A DNA stretch of 5,649 nt from an uncultured Clostridia bacterium (GTDB lineage: Bacteria; Bacillota; Clostridia; Oscillospirales; Acutalibacteraceae), in contig CALEIO010000239.1 in assembly GCA_937875885.1 (NCBI GenBank), forward strand, positions 1 to 5,649. The letters are read 5' to 3'. Positions 5,475 through 5,649 of this stretch are shown here, one piece after another. Within the stretch, counting starts at the first letter, position 1, and every line of letters begins with the position of its first letter. The notes below the pieces were generated by a model. It did no database searches and was not told the DNA's origin. It worked only from the letters and a program-made list of their open reading frames with translations. The position numbers and the translations under genes were made by a program.

Positions 5475-5511
5475 AGGAGCAGTATTGTTTAACAATACTG
5501 CTCCTTTTTTG
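5475..5511 (+). terminator. Rho-independent terminator of the nfeD-SPFH operon, possibly bidirectional
   Basis: A 31-base perfect palindrome (5475-5505) around a single T can form a 13-base-pair stem (AGGAGCAGTATTG with CAATACTGCTCCT) with a 5-base loop, followed by TTTTTT (5505-5510). It lies 9 bases after the SPFH stop. It also lies between two convergent genes: the minus-strand gene ends at 5516. On that strand the stem is followed by T-rich GATTATTATTTATT, so it probably stops both transcripts. Confidence 0.9.
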
Positions 5512-5515
5512 TTAC

Positions 5516-5649
5516 TTATTCAATTCCTGTTACTTTGTATCCGCCTGCGGTGATAAGCTCAATAATTACATTGTTATCTGCATCATCTGCAATAACAGCA
5601 GTACCTTTTGTGAAGTCAACAACTACATTTGCATCAACAGCTTCAAGAA
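5516..5649 (-). CDS. Heavy-metal-associated (HMA) domain protein, C-terminal part (5' end outside window)
   Basis: The minus strand carries an open frame of 43 codons from the window edge to TAA (5518-5516). It reads LEAVDANVVVDFTKGTAVI and ends AGGYKVTGIE. This resembles the second half of an HMA ferredoxin-like fold, as in copper chaperones (CopZ type) or the metal-binding domain of P-type ATPases: L-A-D---V-V-F-KGTA-I, a second helix (NNVIIELITAGG), then the last strand GYKVTGIE. The metal-binding CxxC loop would lie upstream, beyond the window, so metal binding cannot be verified. Because the protein ends with this domain, a small free-standing chaperone or a protein with a C-terminal HMA domain is more likely than a normal ATPase. 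Codon use matches the neighbouring genes. Confidence 0.6.
   Translation of the reverse strand, partial: LEAVDANVVVDFTKGTAVIADDADNNVIIELITAGGYKVTGIE

Overview
The window looks like Clostridia DNA, most likely an anaerobic gut-type Oscillospirales/Ruminococcaceae relative. The reasons are moderate G+C, a ParC-type topoisomerase subunit of the clostridial flavour (PHGDAAIYDT and APRYTEAKL motifs), a DUF4364 regulator-like gene, a BofA-like gene, and Gram-positive-style ribosome binding sites and U-tract terminators. Species cannot be named from this sequence alone.

Layout: (1) Bases 1 to about 375 are the C-terminal end of a phage minor capsid protein 2-like gene, noticeably GC-richer (about 51% over bases 1-300) than what follows. 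(2) With no intervening stop codon the frame runs into a topoisomerase IV subunit A (parC-like) gene ending at 2625, so a gene caller sees one 856+ residue chimera. The join carries a full-consensus extended -10 promoter (337-365) and a probable displaced native start (ATG 386, out of frame by one base). (3) secG (2747-2995), with its own promoter and terminator. (4) A BofA-like small membrane protein (about 3062-3331), ending exactly where the convergent DUF4364 gene (3943-3332, minus) ends. (5) A divergent promoter region (3944-4089) serving DUF4364 on one side and a two-gene nfeD/SPFH operon (4090-5465) on the other. (6) A strong palindromic terminator (5475-5511), then the 3' end of a minus-strand heavy-metal-associated (HMA) domain gene cut by the window edge.

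Functionally, most of the window is housekeeping: chromosome decatenation (ParC), protein export (SecG) and membrane-microdomain organisation (NfeD plus stomatin/QmcA-like SPFH protein). BofA-like and DUF4364 are less defined. No complete new system such as a defence island, CRISPR array or toxin-antitoxin pair is visible. The part most worth a second look is the phage/parC junction, which could be a genuine insertion or deletion scar, a frameshifted start, or an assembly chimera. Second is the tail-to-tail bofA/DUF4364 arrangement, with a terminator hairpin embedded in coding sequence.
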